A stretch of DNA of 64,000 bases from an uncultured Eubacterium sp. (GCA_934351445.1 CAKRIZ010000004.1:1-64000); one strand, 5' to 3'. Shown: positions 8,328-18,638, counted from the first letter of the stretch. Notes: a model not told the origin generated them from the letters alone. Numbers and translations: made by a program.

Positions 8328-8756
8328 ATGTTTACCGGTGAGTACAATCATAGCATTGATGCAAAAGGCAGAGTGATCGTCCCTTCCAAGTTTCGTGAGC
8401 AGTTGGGCGAGGAATTCGTCGTGACCAAAGGTCTCGACGGATGTCTTTTTGTGTACCCCAAGAGTGAGTGGGAGGGTATCGAGGAGAAATTCCGGGCATT
8501 ACCTTCAAATGCACAGACGCGCCGGTTTATGAGATTCTTTTTTGCGGGTGCGGCGAACTGTGAAGTGGACAAGCAGGGTAGAATCCTGATTCCTCCAAAT
8601 CTCAGGGAACATGCGGATCTGCAGAAGGAGATTGTATCTGCGGGTGTTCTCAACCGCGTGGAGATCTGGAATCGTGACCGCTGGGTGGAGAGCAGCAATT
8701 TTGACGATATGGATGAAGTAGCAGAGCATATGGCAGAACTGGGGTTCAGCTTTTAG
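8328..8756 (+). CDS. mraZ: Transcriptional regulator MraZ
   Basis: This 142-residue DNA-binding regulator of the division/cell-wall cluster has two AbrB-like SpoVT domains, each with the conserved D-x-K-G-R / D-K-Q-G-R motif ([13 protein letters not shown] near residue 12 and [13 protein letters not shown] near 82). Members form ring-shaped oligomers and bind repeats before their own operon; matching repeats are seen 70-110 bases upstream. The start ATG at 8328 is preceded by GAGGACC. It is the first gene of the long plus-strand division unit. Confidence 0.96.
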   Translation: MFTGEYNHSIDAKGRVIVPSKFREQLGEEFVVTKGLDGCLFVYPKSEWEGIEEKFRALPSNAQTRRFMRFFFAGAANCEVDKQGRILIPPNLREHADLQKEIVSAGVLNRVEIWNRDRWVESSNFDDMDEVAEHMAELGFSF

Positions 8757-8785
8757 GCGGATGAAATGAGAGTGAGGACAGATAT

Positions 8786-9736
8786 ATGGAGTTTAACCAT
8801 ACTTCCGTATTGTTGGCGGAGACGATTGAAAATCTGAATATCCGTCCGGATGGAGTCTATGTGGATGGCACACTGGGTGGTGGCGGCCATTCCTACGAGA
8901 TATTGAAACGTCTGGGTGATGGAGGCCGTCTGATCGGAATTGATCAGGATGCGGATGCAATCGCAGCGGCAGGAGAGCGGCTGCGTGAATTCGGGGACCG
9001 TTTGACGGTTATTCGCAGTAATTATGCCAATATGAAGGAAGAATTGGCGCGTATCGGTGTGTTTGGTGTAGATGGCATTCTGCTGGATCTGGGTGTATCT
9101 TCTTTTCAGCTCGATACGCCACAGCGCGGGTTCACCTATCGCGTGGAAGATGCGCCGCTCGATATGCGGATGGATCAGAGGGCACGCGTGAGCGCAAGAG
9201 ATATTGTCAATACGTATAGTGAAGGCGAGCTGTACCGGATGATCCGTGATTATGGGGAAGACCGTTTCGCAAAAAATATAGCAAAGCATATCGTCGCAGC
9301 GCGGCAAAAGGAACCGATCGAGACGACCGGACAGCTCAATGCCATTATAGAAGCTGCAATTCCTAAGAAGGTTGCAAAGACCGGAGGTCATCCGGCGAAG
9401 CGTACTTATCAGGCCATCCGGATTGAATGTAATCATGAACTGGACGTGTTAAAAGATCATCTTGATGAGATGATCGGGCTGCTCAACCCGGGTGGCAGGA
9501 TCTGTATTATCACGTTCCATTCATTAGAGGACCGGATTGTCAAGACGAATTTCAAGACGAATGAGAATCCATGTACATGTCCGCCGGATTTCCCGGTGTG
9601 TGTATGCGGAAATGTATCAAAGGGAAAAGTGATTACACGAAAGCCGATTCTCCCTACGGATGAGGAGATGGAAATGAATCCCCGCTCAAAAAGTGCAAAA
9701 TTGCGGGTGTTTGAAAAAGCGCAAGATAAAAAATAG
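8786..9736 (+). CDS. rsmH: 16S rRNA (cytosine1402-N4)-methyltransferase
   Basis: Methylates C1402 of 16S rRNA with S-adenosylmethionine. The 316-residue protein (family 300-320) shows the SAM-binding loop [10 protein letters not shown] near residue 30, [25 protein letters not shown] and the C-terminal SLEDRIVK and [10 protein letters not shown] segments. It starts at the ATG at 8786 and is the usual second gene of the dcw cluster, 29 bases after mraZ. Confidence 0.97.
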   Translation: MEFNHTSVLLAETIENLNIRPDGVYVDGTLGGGGHSYEILKRLGDGGRLIGIDQDADAIAAAGERLREFGDRLTVIRSNYANMKEELARIGVFGVDGILLDLGVSSFQLDTPQRGFTYRVEDAPLDMRMDQRARVSARDIVNTYSEGELYRMIRDYGEDRFAKNIAKHIVAARQKEPIETTGQLNAIIEAAIPKKVAKTGGHPAKRTYQAIRIECNHELDVLKDHLDEMIGLLNPGGRICIITFHSLEDRIVKTNFKTNENPCTCPPDFPVCVCGNVSKGKVITRKPILPTDEEMEMNPRSKSAKLRVFEKAQDKK

Positions 9737-9799
9737 CGAAAATATTGGCAACAAAAATAACGGTATCAGGGATGTACCGGATATGAGGGGTAGGCAGTT

Positions 9800-10312
9800 A
9801 TGACAGAGTCAGGCAGAGATTACAGAAGAATGACTTATATTGAGGGGAATGTCGTACGTCGCATGGATGCGATGCCGGATAATTGGGAACAGGACAGGCA
9901 GCAGCGCAGAGAACGCGAGGAGCGTGAACGAAAGGAGCGCGTCAGACGGCGCAGACAGCGGGCAATCGCCAGACGCAATCAGGACCGTGCACTGGTCATG
10001 GATCGCAGTTACGTTGCTTTTTTGACAGTTGCTGCAATTGTCACTTGCATTACGGCTGTGTTTTATATTAAACTACAATCAGATGTCACCATTCATCTGG
10101 AAAATATAGCGGCGCTGGAGGCGACTGTTAATAATCTGAAGACAGATAACGATGCCACCGACAAGCGTCTGGCCACGGCGGTACAGATGGATACCGTGAA
10201 GGATGAGGCGATGAATGAACTCGGGATGGCTTATCCGAGTCAGGATCAGATCGTATATTATAAAATTGACCGTTCTGATTTTATGTCGCAGTATGGTGAA
10301 ATACCGGAATAA
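9800..10312 (+). CDS. ftsL: FtsL-like septum protein
   Basis: This 170-residue bitopic protein has a long, very basic cytoplasmic region (rich in R and E, about 1-68), one membrane segment (about 72-92, FLTVAAIVTCITAVFYI) and an extracytoplasmic coiled coil of about 40 residues. Sequence identity across FtsL proteins is low; the call rests on this layout and on the position between rsmH and the PBP genes. FtsL joins FtsQ/DivIB and DivIC at the septum and activates FtsWI. The basic N-terminus is longer than in Bacillus FtsL. Start ATG 9800 follows GAGGGGTAGGCAG. Confidence 0.8.
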   Translation: MTESGRDYRRMTYIEGNVVRRMDAMPDNWEQDRQQRREREERERKERVRRRRQRAIARRNQDRALVMDRSYVAFLTVAAIVTCITAVFYIKLQSDVTIHLENIAALEATVNNLKTDNDATDKRLATAVQMDTVKDEAMNELGMAYPSQDQIVYYKIDRSDFMSQYGEIPE

Positions 10313-10329
10313 AGAGAGATTGATAGATT

Positions 10330-12384
10330 TTGGCGAATCAACAACGAAGACCAAGAAGAAAAACGAAAAAATTTACGATCGGCATGAAAAAGAAATTGGT
10401 TTTCTTGTTTCTGCTGATCAGCGGGGCGCTCATTGGACTGGTGTGCAGAATCCTCTACATCCAGTATGTAAAGGGAGCGACGTATGAGAAAATAGTGTTG
10501 TCACAGCAGGCATACGATAGCGAGACGATTCCGTATCGCAGGGGTGATATCCTCGATGCAAAGGGAACGATACTTGCGACGAGTACAGATGTATACAATC
10601 TGGTATTGGACTGTAAAGTGCTCACCAGTGATGTGAGTGGAAAACAGCCTTATCTGGAGCCTACATTGACAGCTCTTTTTTCATGTTATCCGGAATTGAG
10701 TGAGAGTGAGATCCGGCAGTTAGTCAAAGATTCACCGAATAGCCAGTACAATGTCCTGATCAAAAAAATGAGCTACGAGGAAATGTCAAAATATGCAGAT
10801 CTGGCTGCGGATACAGAAAACAACCCGAATCTGAAGGGCGTATGGTTTGAAAAAAGTTATATCCGTTCGAATCCGTATGGGTCACTGGCGAGCCCGGTGC
10901 TCGGTTTTACCCGTTCAGATAATGTCGGTATGATCGGACTCGAGAGCTATTATGACGATGTACTCAGCGGTACAAATGGCAGACGTTTTGGCTACCTGAA
11001 TTCAGATAATGATCTGGAAAAAACGGTGCGTGAGGCAGTGGACGGTGATACGATCGTAACAACGCTGGACGCAAACCTGCAGAGCATTGTAGAGAAAAAG
11101 ATCCAGGAGTTTTGTGATACGTTTGAGGATAACGACAGGGAAGGCCCTGCTGCGAGCAATATCGGCGTGCTGATCATGAATCCGAAGACCGGTGAAGTGA
11201 TGGCGATGGCTCAGTATCCGACCTTTGATCTGACAGATCCGTGGAATCTGGAGGATCGCTATACGCAGGAAGAACTGGACGAGATGACAGATGACGAACT
11301 CGATGATGCGAGAAACCGTCTGTGGACGAATTACTGTGTCTCTTCTACTTATGAGCCCGGTTCGACTGCCAAGCCTTTTACCGTGGCGGCCGGTCTGGAG
11401 ACCGGAACATTAAAGGGCAATGAGACCTTTGTCTGTGATGGTAAGGAGACGATCTCAGGACACGATATCCACTGTGTGAACGTCTATGGACATGGTGTGG
11501 AGACGATCCGCAAATCGCTCATGGATTCCTGCAATGATGCACTGATGCAGATGTCATACCGCATCGGTGTGGACAATTTCTGTAAATATCAGAATATTTT
11601 TGGCTTTGGACTGCGGACAAATATTGATCTGCCGGGTGAGGCACGTACTGACACGCTGCTGTACCATGCAGAAGATATGAAGACGGTCGATCTGGCAACA
11701 AACTCGTTTGGACAGAACTTTAATGTCACGATGATCCAGATGGGTGGCGCTTTTTCTTCACTGATTAACGGTGGAAAATATTATCAGCCCCATATGCTGT
11801 CAAAGGTACTCGATGAGAATGGCAATGTACTCCGTACGGTCGATCCGGTGCTGATCAAACAGACGGTCTCTGAGGAGACGAGTGCACAGATCCGCAGCTA
11901 TTTATATGATACGGTATCGGAAGGCACGGCTCGTTATGCAAAAGTCGCAGGTTATTCTATGGGTGGAAAGACCGGAACGGCACAGAAGTCTGTCAGTGGT
12001 TCCAAGGATGAGGATAACTATCTCGTATCATTTATCGGTTATCTGCCTGCGGATGATCCGGAACTTCTGATCTATACGATTGTGGATGAGCCGAATACAC
12101 ATGAACAGTCGCATAGTACCTATGCGCAGAACCTCACGCGTGAGATTCTCGAAGAGGCATTGCCATATCTGAATATTTACCCGGACGAGATCGCACCTGA
12201 GGGCGCACTCACACCGGATGAAACGAATTATTTTACCGGATTGGACGGTGTGGCGGTTCCGTCTGCGAGTGGGAGAAAGACCGACGCGCAGGACGCAGAA
12301 GAAGCAGATGGTACGTCGGATACACAGACGCAGGATGCAACTGAGAGTCAGACGGACGATGGACAGACGGCAGAAAATCAGTAA
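10330..12384 (+). CDS. Class B penicillin-binding protein (FtsI/PBP2-like transpeptidase)
   Basis: A septal or elongation peptidoglycan transpeptidase of 684 residues. It has a basic cytoplasmic start, one membrane anchor (about 20-38), a dimerisation domain, and a transpeptidase domain with all three active-site motifs: S345-T-A-K348, S400-C-N402 and K547-T-G549. The tail after about 630 is rich in D, E, T and Q and there is no PASTA domain. Translation starts at the TTG at 10330 behind AGAGAG, which matches the reading of homologues. It sits where ftsI/pbpB lies in other dcw clusters, followed by a second PBP gene. Confidence 0.9.
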   Translation: MANQQRRPRRKTKKFTIGMKKKLVFLFLLISGALIGLVCRILYIQYVKGATYEKIVLSQQAYDSETIPYRRGDILDAKGTILATSTDVYNLVLDCKVLTSDVSGKQPYLEPTLTALFSCYPELSESEIRQLVKDSPNSQYNVLIKKMSYEEMSKYADLAADTENNPNLKGVWFEKSYIRSNPYGSLASPVLGFTRSDNVGMIGLESYYDDVLSGTNGRRFGYLNSDNDLEKTVREAVDGDTIVTTLDANLQSIVEKKIQEFCDTFEDNDREGPAASNIGVLIMNPKTGEVMAMAQYPTFDLTDPWNLEDRYTQEELDEMTDDELDDARNRLWTNYCVSSTYEPGSTAKPFTVAAGLETGTLKGNETFVCDGKETISGHDIHCVNVYGHGVETIRKSLMDSCNDALMQMSYRIGVDNFCKYQNIFGFGLRTNIDLPGEARTDTLLYHAEDMKTVDLATNSFGQNFNVTMIQMGGAFSSLINGGKYYQPHMLSKVLDENGNVLRTVDPVLIKQTVSEETSAQIRSYLYDTVSEGTARYAKVAGYSMGGKTGTAQKSVSGSKDEDNYLVSFIGYLPADDPELLIYTIVDEPNTHEQSHSTYAQNLTREILEEALPYLNIYPDEIAPEGALTPDETNYFTGLDGVAVPSASGRKTDAQDAEEADGTSDTQTQDATESQTDDGQTAENQ

Positions 12385-12448
12385 TGGTATCATAACCTCA
12401 TAAGAGCAGTAATAGATTATAGTAACTGCTTTTGTGGGGTTTTTGCAT

Positions 12449-14218
12449 ATGACGGAACGGGAGGAATGGACAAAGTTTCACAATCGTAAGAAAATTGTGA
12501 TGATGTTTTTTGTTGTGGCTGCCTGTCTGATGTTTTTGGTCGGAAGACTCGTATATCTGATGGTGTGGGGTTCTACGTATTATGGAGGAAAGGCGCAGGA
12601 TATCCATGAGCGCGAGCGCTCAATCAAGGCAGCACGCGGAAATATCTATGATCGCAACGGTGTGCTGCTCGCAGCAAATAAGACGGTCTGCACGATCTCT
12701 GTGATCCACAGTCAGATCGAAGACCCGGAGACAGTCATAGCCGCGCTATCCGAGGCGCTCGATATGGATGAGGAAAAGGTGCGGGCGCGTGTGGAGAAGG
12801 TGAGTTCGATTGAACGTATCCGATCAAATGTAGATATAGAGACCGGCGATAAGATCCGTGAGATGGGGCTGGCCGGTGTAAAGATCGATGAGGATTATAA
12901 GCGGTATTATCCGCATGGGACACTCGCTTCCAAGGTGCTCGGATTTACCGGAGGTGACAATCAGGGGATCGTGGGACTTGAGGTAAAATATGATAAACTT
13001 CTGCAGGGAGAACCGGGAAAAATACTGACACTGACAGACGCGAAAGGTATTGAGATCGAAGGCGTCGGTGAATCCAGAAAGGAGCCTGTAAATGGCAATG
13101 ACCTGTATCTGACGCTCGATTATAATATCCAGACTTATGCGATGCAGGCAGCAGAAAAAGTCATGGAGCAAAAGGAAGCGGACAGCGTGCAGATCATCGT
13201 CATGAATCCGTCCAATGGTGAACTCTATGCGATGGTGGATCTGCCAGAGTTCGATTCCAACCATCCGTTTACACTGCCGGATGACTATGAGCCACAGCCG
13301 GGTGTGAGTGAAAATGACGCGCTCAATCAGATGTGGCGGAATAAATGCTTGAATGATACTTATGAGCCGGGCAGTATCTTCAAGATCATCACGGCGTCTG
13401 CGGCTCTGGAAAAAGGTGTTGTCTCGGAGGCAGATCATTTCTTCTGTCCGGGCTACATTACCGTGGAGGACCGGAGAATCCGATGCCATAAAGTGACCGG
13501 ACACGGCAGTGAGACATTTGCACAGGGCTTGCAGAACTCGTGTAATCCGGTGTTTATCACGATCGGCCAGCGGGTGGGTGTAGATGATTATTTCAAATAT
13601 TTTAATCAGTTTGGGTTGAACCGGCTGACCGGTATTGATCTGCCGGGTGAGGCGGGGACGATCATGCATGCCAGGGAGAATGTCGGACCGGTCGAACTGG
13701 CGACAATCTCCTTTGGACAGAGTTTTCAGATCACTCCGATCAAGCTGGCTGCGACGGCAGGCTCGATCGTGAATGGAGGGCTGCTCATCACACCGCATCT
13801 GGCACTGGAAGCGAGGAATGCGGATGGCGACCTTGTGAGGAATTTTCGGACGGATTATACGGTCAGTGAGCGTGACCGCATTGTATCGGAAGATACTTCG
13901 GAATTGATGGCACGTCTGCTCGAGACGGTTGTGAGTGAGGGTGGAGGAAAGCGGGCATATATCGATGGCTATGAGATCGGAGGCAAGACTGCAACCTCAC
14001 AGACCCTGCCGCGAAGCGCACACCGTTATATTTCTTCCTTTCTCGGTTTCGCGCCGGCGGATGATCCGCAGGTGCTCGTGCTAGTCGTGATCCATGATCC
14101 GCAGGGCATCTATTATGGCGGTACGATCGCGGCGCCGGTCGCGCATGATATTTTTGTGGATATTCTCCCCTATTTAGAGATCGCGCCTTGCACTGAGACT
14201 GAAAATAACGTATACTAG
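12449..14218 (+). CDS. Class B penicillin-binding protein, SpoVD/FtsI-like, KTA in place of KTG
   Basis: A second transpeptidase-fold protein (589 residues) with a membrane anchor near residues 15-35, a dimerisation domain and a transpeptidase domain carrying S309-I-F-K312 and S364-C-N366. The third motif reads K513-T-A-T instead of the usual K-T-G-T. I chose the ATG at 12449 because GTGGGG stands 9 bases before it; a GTG at 12434 has no ribosome site. A weak stem AGCAGT/ACTGCT with TTTT (12404-12433) between the two PBP genes may attenuate transcription. By position it may be the SpoVD counterpart used in spore cortex synthesis, but no PASTA domain is present. Confidence 0.86.
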   Translation: MTEREEWTKFHNRKKIVMMFFVVAACLMFLVGRLVYLMVWGSTYYGGKAQDIHERERSIKAARGNIYDRNGVLLAANKTVCTISVIHSQIEDPETVIAALSEALDMDEEKVRARVEKVSSIERIRSNVDIETGDKIREMGLAGVKIDEDYKRYYPHGTLASKVLGFTGGDNQGIVGLEVKYDKLLQGEPGKILTLTDAKGIEIEGVGESRKEPVNGNDLYLTLDYNIQTYAMQAAEKVMEQKEADSVQIIVMNPSNGELYAMVDLPEFDSNHPFTLPDDYEPQPGVSENDALNQMWRNKCLNDTYEPGSIFKIITASAALEKGVVSEADHFFCPGYITVEDRRIRCHKVTGHGSETFAQGLQNSCNPVFITIGQRVGVDDYFKYFNQFGLNRLTGIDLPGEAGTIMHARENVGPVELATISFGQSFQITPIKLAATAGSIVNGGLLITPHLALEARNADGDLVRNFRTDYTVSERDRIVSEDTSELMARLLETVVSEGGGKRAYIDGYEIGGKTATSQTLPRSAHRYISSFLGFAPADDPQVLVLVVIHDPQGIYYGGTIAAPVAHDIFVDILPYLEIAPCTETENNVY

Positions 14219-14269
14219 ATAAGTTGAAATGAAAATTGTATCAGAACAAAAGAAAGAGGGATATCAAAG

Positions 14270-15229
14270 GTGGAAGATATGACAAATGTATGCATTTTTG
14301 CCGTACTGATCTCATTTGCGGTCAGTGCAGTGTTAGGACCGGTGCTGATACCGTTTTTGCGGAAACTGAAGATCGGTAATACAGAGCGTGAGGAACTGGC
14401 ATCGCATCAGGTGAAAAACGGTACGCCGACAATGGGCGGTCTGATGATTCTGATCGCGATCACGGTGACCAGCCTTGTTTTTATGAAAAATTACCCCAGG
14501 ATCATGCCAATCTTGTTTGTGACGCTCGGCTACGGTATCATTGGATTTTTAGATGATTATCTGAAAGTTGTACTCAAGCGTTCGGACGGTCTTCTGGCAT
14601 GGCAGAAGATGCTCTGTGAGATTGTCGTAACGGCTGTGTTTGCATGTTATCTTGTTCATGCGGACATTCCGATGACAATGCTCATTCCGTTCAGCGGTGG
14701 CAAGTATCTGAATCTCGGCTGGCTGGCATTTCCGGTTATGTTTTTGGCGGTTATCGGAACGGTCAACGGTGTGAATTTTACGGATGGCCTGGATGGTCTG
14801 GCGAGCAGTGTGACGATTCTGGTGGCGACATTCTTCGCAGTCGTAGCGATCGGCACAGGCAGCCAGGCAGCACCGATTACCTGTGCAGTTGTGGGTGCGC
14901 TGCTTGGATTTTTGTTGTTTAACGTCTATCCGGCGCGTGTATTTATGGGTGATACCGGTTCACTGGCACTTGGCGGCTTCGTCGCAGCGACAGCGTATAT
15001 GATGCAGATGCCGATCTTCATCCTGATCGTCGGCTTGATCTACTGGATCGAGATTTTATCGGTCATGCTGCAGGTCGGATATTTCAAACTGACACATGGA
15101 AAGCGGATCTTCCGCATGGCACCGATCCATCATCATTTTGAACTGGGTGGATGGTCAGAGACAAAGGTCGTGGCAGTATTTTCGATTGTGACCACATTGT
15201 TGTGTCTCGTTGCATATATGGCATTGTAA
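14270..15229 (+). CDS. mraY: Phospho-N-acetylmuramoyl-pentapeptide-transferase
   Basis: Makes lipid I from UDP-MurNAc-pentapeptide and undecaprenyl phosphate in the membrane. The 319-residue protein has about ten helices and the family's aspartate motifs: GFLDDYLKV (about 91-99), NFTDGLDGL (about 168-176) and the HHHFE loop near 290. The start is a GTG at 14270, 9 bases after GAGGG; the ATG at 14279 is too far from that site. It follows the second PBP and precedes murD by 14 bases. No murE or murF precedes it as in many clusters. Confidence 0.97.
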   Translation: MEDMTNVCIFAVLISFAVSAVLGPVLIPFLRKLKIGNTEREELASHQVKNGTPTMGGLMILIAITVTSLVFMKNYPRIMPILFVTLGYGIIGFLDDYLKVVLKRSDGLLAWQKMLCEIVVTAVFACYLVHADIPMTMLIPFSGGKYLNLGWLAFPVMFLAVIGTVNGVNFTDGLDGLASSVTILVATFFAVVAIGTGSQAAPITCAVVGALLGFLLFNVYPARVFMGDTGSLALGGFVAATAYMMQMPIFILIVGLIYWIEILSVMLQVGYFKLTHGKRIFRMAPIHHHFELGGWSETKVVAVFSIVTTLLCLVAYMAL

Positions 15230-15243
15230 GGAGTGTGTGAGAT

Positions 15244-16623
15244 ATGAGAATACAGATGAATCTGGAAGGTAAAAAGGTACTTGTAGTCGGAACCGGTATC
15301 AGCGGCATCGCCGCAGCAGAGCTTCTGGCGGCGCAGCAGATCGCATTTGACATTTTTGATGGCAATGAGAAGCTGACAGAAACTGCGGTTCGTGAAAAGT
15401 CACAGGCGCTGTCATCGTGCGGGGTGCTGATTGGTGATCTGCCTGAGGCGCAGATGGACAACTATTCCTATGCAGTGCTCAGTCCCGGTGTACCGACCGA
15501 TCTGCCGATGATCAATGGCCTGCGTGCGCACGGTGTGCATATATGGGGAGAGATCGAACTGGCATATGCATTTTCGGAGGGTGATGTGCTGGCGATCACC
15601 GGAACGAACGGTAAGACGACGACGACTGCACTGACCGGAGAGATTATGAAAAATTATGTGTCTGATGTACAGGTCGTCGGAAATATCGGTATCCCGTATA
15701 CACGGATGGCACCGGATATGACACCGGAGACTGTGACAGTCGCAGAGATCTCCAGCTTCCAGTTGGAGACGGTAGAGCATTTTGCACCGAAGGTGTCAGC
15801 TATTTTAAATATTACGCCGGATCACCTGAACCGGCATCACACGATGGAAAATTATATCGCAGCAAAGGAGCGTATCACCGAGGGACAGTCAGCAGATGAT
15901 GTGTGTGTGCTCAACTATGAGGATCAGGTGCTGCATGCATTTGGAGAACAATTAAAGCAGCGGATGCATGTCGTCTATTTCAGCAGTGCGAGGGCATTAG
16001 CGGATGGATTGTATCTGGCAGGTGACGAGATCTGGCTGGCAGATGGCGGAAAAAAGGAACTTGTCTGCAATGTGAAGGATCTGAACCTGCTCGGAAAGCA
16101 TAATTATGAAAACGTCATGGCGGCGACAGCGATCGCATACAGCTATGGTGTACCGCTCGATAAGATCCGTGAGGTTTTAGTCAGATTTACGGCGGTGGAG
16201 CATAGAATAGAGTATGTCACAGAGGTGGATGGAGTCAGATATTATAATGATTCCAAGGGCACAAATCCGGATGCTGCGATTCAGGGTATCCGCGCGATGG
16301 ACCGGCCGACCTGTCTGATCGGCGGAGGCTATGATAAACAGTCCGAGTACGAGGAGTGGATCGGCGCATTTGATGGAAAGGTCAAAAAGCTGGTCTTGAT
16401 CGGTGCGACTGCACAAAAGATCGCGGACACGTGTGAACGCATGGGATTTCATGAGTATGTGTTTGCGGATTCGCTGCAGGAGGCGGTGGATATCTGTCAC
16501 GCGGCAGCGGTCAGTGGAGATGCAGTGCTACTGTCACCGGCATGTGCGAGCTGGGGAATGTTTGATAATTATGAACAGCGTGGACGCATGTTCAAAGACA
16601 TGGTCAGGGCATTAAAAAAATAG
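15244..16623 (+). CDS. murD: UDP-N-acetylmuramoyl-L-alanine-D-glutamate ligase
   Basis: Adds D-glutamate to UDP-MurNAc-L-alanine using ATP. The 459-residue protein has the N-terminal Rossmann UDP-binding domain (GTGISGIAAAE near residue 17), the central ATPase domain with the P-loop ITGTNGKTTTT (about 118-128) and HLNRHHTMENY, and the C-terminal domain containing YNDSKGTNPDA and LSPACASWGMFDNY. Length and motifs are normal. It starts at ATG 15244 behind AAGGAG, 14 bases after mraY. Confidence 0.97.
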   Translation: MRIQMNLEGKKVLVVGTGISGIAAAELLAAQQIAFDIFDGNEKLTETAVREKSQALSSCGVLIGDLPEAQMDNYSYAVLSPGVPTDLPMINGLRAHGVHIWGEIELAYAFSEGDVLAITGTNGKTTTTALTGEIMKNYVSDVQVVGNIGIPYTRMAPDMTPETVTVAEISSFQLETVEHFAPKVSAILNITPDHLNRHHTMENYIAAKERITEGQSADDVCVLNYEDQVLHAFGEQLKQRMHVVYFSSARALADGLYLAGDEIWLADGGKKELVCNVKDLNLLGKHNYENVMAATAIAYSYGVPLDKIREVLVRFTAVEHRIEYVTEVDGVRYYNDSKGTNPDAAIQGIRAMDRPTCLIGGGYDKQSEYEEWIGAFDGKVKKLVLIGATAQKIADTCERMGFHEYVFADSLQEAVDICHAAAVSGDAVLLSPACASWGMFDNYEQRGRMFKDMVRALKK

Positions 16624-16663
16624 TGGTTGTAAACAATCGAAAATGATATGAGGGAGTGAGTGT

Positions 16664-17812
16664 ATGGCACGACGGCAGAAGAAAAAGCGGCAAATCAAAT
16701 ATTTCGACTACAGTCTGCTCTTTATCATCATATTTTTGATCTGTTTTGGTCTCGTGATGCTCTACAGCACGAGTGCCTATGATGCACAGAATACGTTCAA
16801 AGATCCGGCGCATTATCTGAAGCGTCAGGCAATGGCGTTTGGATTGGGACTGTTTGGGATGTTTGTGATATCGAGAATTGATTACCGCAGATGGAGAAAT
16901 ATGGGAACACTTGCCTATCTTGTTGCGTTTGTGTTATGTTCACTCGTTTTGATCCCGGGAATCGGAATCGACCATAACGGTTCGCGAAGATGGCTGGGTA
17001 TCCCCAATTCCAGTATGGAGTTTCAGCCGTCAGAGTTTGCCAAGCTGGCGGTGATCATGTTTTTGGCGAGCCTGATCAGCCAGATGCCAAAAAAAATGGC
17101 AAAGTTTTCCATGGTGATCCGCGTGATGCTTGTGATCATGCCGCTTTTTGGATTGATCGCTTATAATAATCTGAGTACAGCGATCATTGTTCTGGGTATC
17201 GGTGTGGCGATGGTATTTGTATCCAGCCCGAAATATCTGCAGTTTTTTGCAGTTGGCGGTGTAGGTGTAGGAGCGATTGCACTGTTTTTACTGCTGCCAT
17301 CGGCGGGATATCGTGGTGACCGTATTGCGATGTGGCAGCATCCGGAGAATTTTGAAAAAGGTTTCCAGACATTGCAGGGATTGTATGCAATCGGATCGGG
17401 CGGACTGTTCGGAAAAGGACTTGGAAATAGTATGCAAAAGCTTGGATTTGTGCCGGAGGCACCCAATGATATGATCTTTTCAATTATCTGTGAGGAACTG
17501 GGACTGTTTGGTGCGATCTGTGTGATTTTACTGTTTTTGCTGTTGATGTGGCGTTTTATGGTCATCGCAAACAATGCCAGAGATCTGTATGGTGCATTGC
17601 TCATGACAGGTATTCTGGCACATATCGCAATACAGGTTGTCTTAAATATCGCGGTCGTGACAAATTCGATTCCGAATACCGGTGTCACATTGCCATTTAT
17701 CAGCTACGGAGGAACGTCGGTGGTATTCCTTCTGGCAGAGATGGGGCTGGCATTGTCGGTGTCCCGTGGAATCCAGTTTGAGCCGGACGCATCGGAGATC
17801 GCTTATGATTAG
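16664..17812 (+). CDS. ftsW: SEDS glycosyltransferase FtsW/SpoVE
   Basis: A 382-residue polytopic SEDS protein that polymerises lipid II into glycan strands together with a class B PBP. About ten membrane helices are readable. Conserved features include LMYSTSA near residue 26, QPSEFAKL (about 119-126), NNLSTA, and the C-terminal SIPNTGVTLPFISYGGTS region (about 342-359, with the conserved SYGG). In Lachnospiraceae the same position holds FtsW or the sporulation paralogue SpoVE, and the two cannot be told apart here. It overlaps ftsQ by eight bases. Confidence 0.93.
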   Translation: MARRQKKKRQIKYFDYSLLFIIIFLICFGLVMLYSTSAYDAQNTFKDPAHYLKRQAMAFGLGLFGMFVISRIDYRRWRNMGTLAYLVAFVLCSLVLIPGIGIDHNGSRRWLGIPNSSMEFQPSEFAKLAVIMFLASLISQMPKKMAKFSMVIRVMLVIMPLFGLIAYNNLSTAIIVLGIGVAMVFVSSPKYLQFFAVGGVGVGAIALFLLLPSAGYRGDRIAMWQHPENFEKGFQTLQGLYAIGSGGLFGKGLGNSMQKLGFVPEAPNDMIFSIICEELGLFGAICVILLFLLLMWRFMVIANNARDLYGALLMTGILAHIAIQVVLNIAVVTNSIPNTGVTLPFISYGGTSVVFLLAEMGLALSVSRGIQFEPDASEIAYD

Positions 17813-18590
17813 AGAACAGCGCAGGGAAAACGAGCGCAGACGAAGAAAAAAACGGAATATATTGATGATTTTAGGCCTGATGGTGTTGCTGGCGGGGATT
17901 GGCACCGTGCTTGTCACACAGGTGTTTACGGTAAAGAAGGTCACAGTCGTCGGCAATGAAATTTATACAGATGATCAGATCCGTGAGCTTGTGCTCGATG
18001 ATGAGTATTCGTGGAGTTCTCTCTATGTATATCTGAAGTACCGGTTTCTGCGCACCGAAAAATTGCCATTTGTTGATGAGATGACGGTGGGACTGAACCC
18101 TCAGCATCCACATGAACTGACGGTAGAGGTATACGAGAAGGGAATTCTTGGATATCTGTACATTACCTCGATCGATCAGAATGCTTATTTTGATAAGGAC
18201 GGCTTCATAGTAGAGACCTCGCAGGAGGTCATTCCCGATATTCCAAAGATTGAGGGGCTCGCTTGTGATTCGGTAGTCTTGTATGAGAAATTGCCGTTAG
18301 AAAATGACACCTCACTCAAGAACCTGTTAGCGCTGACCCAGCTGCTGCAAAAATATGAGATTCCAGCAAAGCGCATCAGCTACGATGAGGCATCCGCAGA
18401 GATGACCGTGTATAGCGGGAAGATCATGATACTTGTCGGAAATGCGGATAATCTGGCACAAAAAATATTGCGTCTGCAGTACATCTTACCGCAGTTGGAA
18501 GGAAAAAAAGGTACGCTGCATCTGGAAAACTGGACGAGTGAAACGACCGATATTATATTTGCGCCTAAAAAAAGTAAAAAAACAAAATAA
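17805..18590 (+). CDS. ftsQ: Cell division protein FtsQ/DivIB
   Basis: This 261-residue bitopic protein has a basic cytoplasmic start, one membrane span (about 20-41) and an extracytoplasmic POTRA domain beginning with VKKVTVVGNEIYTDDQI, followed by a FtsQ/DivIB beta domain and a basic tail. It bridges FtsL/DivIC in the divisome. The ATG at 17805 overlaps the ftsW stop region by eight bases, indicating translational coupling; a longer in-frame reading back to 17682 would lie within ftsW and is unlikely. It precedes ftsZ, without ftsA in between. Confidence 0.9.
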   Translation: MIREQRRENERRRRKKRNILMILGLMVLLAGIGTVLVTQVFTVKKVTVVGNEIYTDDQIRELVLDDEYSWSSLYVYLKYRFLRTEKLPFVDEMTVGLNPQHPHELTVEVYEKGILGYLYITSIDQNAYFDKDGFIVETSQEVIPDIPKIEGLACDSVVLYEKLPLENDTSLKNLLALTQLLQKYEIPAKRISYDEASAEMTVYSGKIMILVGNADNLAQKILRLQYILPQLEGKKGTLHLENWTSETTDIIFAPKKSKKTK

Positions 18591-18638
18591 ATGGTTGATA
18601 AATTTTTGAAGAAATACTATTATAAATATGATTGAGTC

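Noticed and set aside
12404-12433. Full terminator between the two PBP genes
   Set aside because: The stem AGCAGT/ACTGCT is only six bases with a short T-run; at most an attenuator, mentioned under the second PBP.
12824-13798. Minus-strand open frame of 324 codons
   Set aside because: Antisense to the second PBP gene, whose motifs are intact; no start site or family resemblance.
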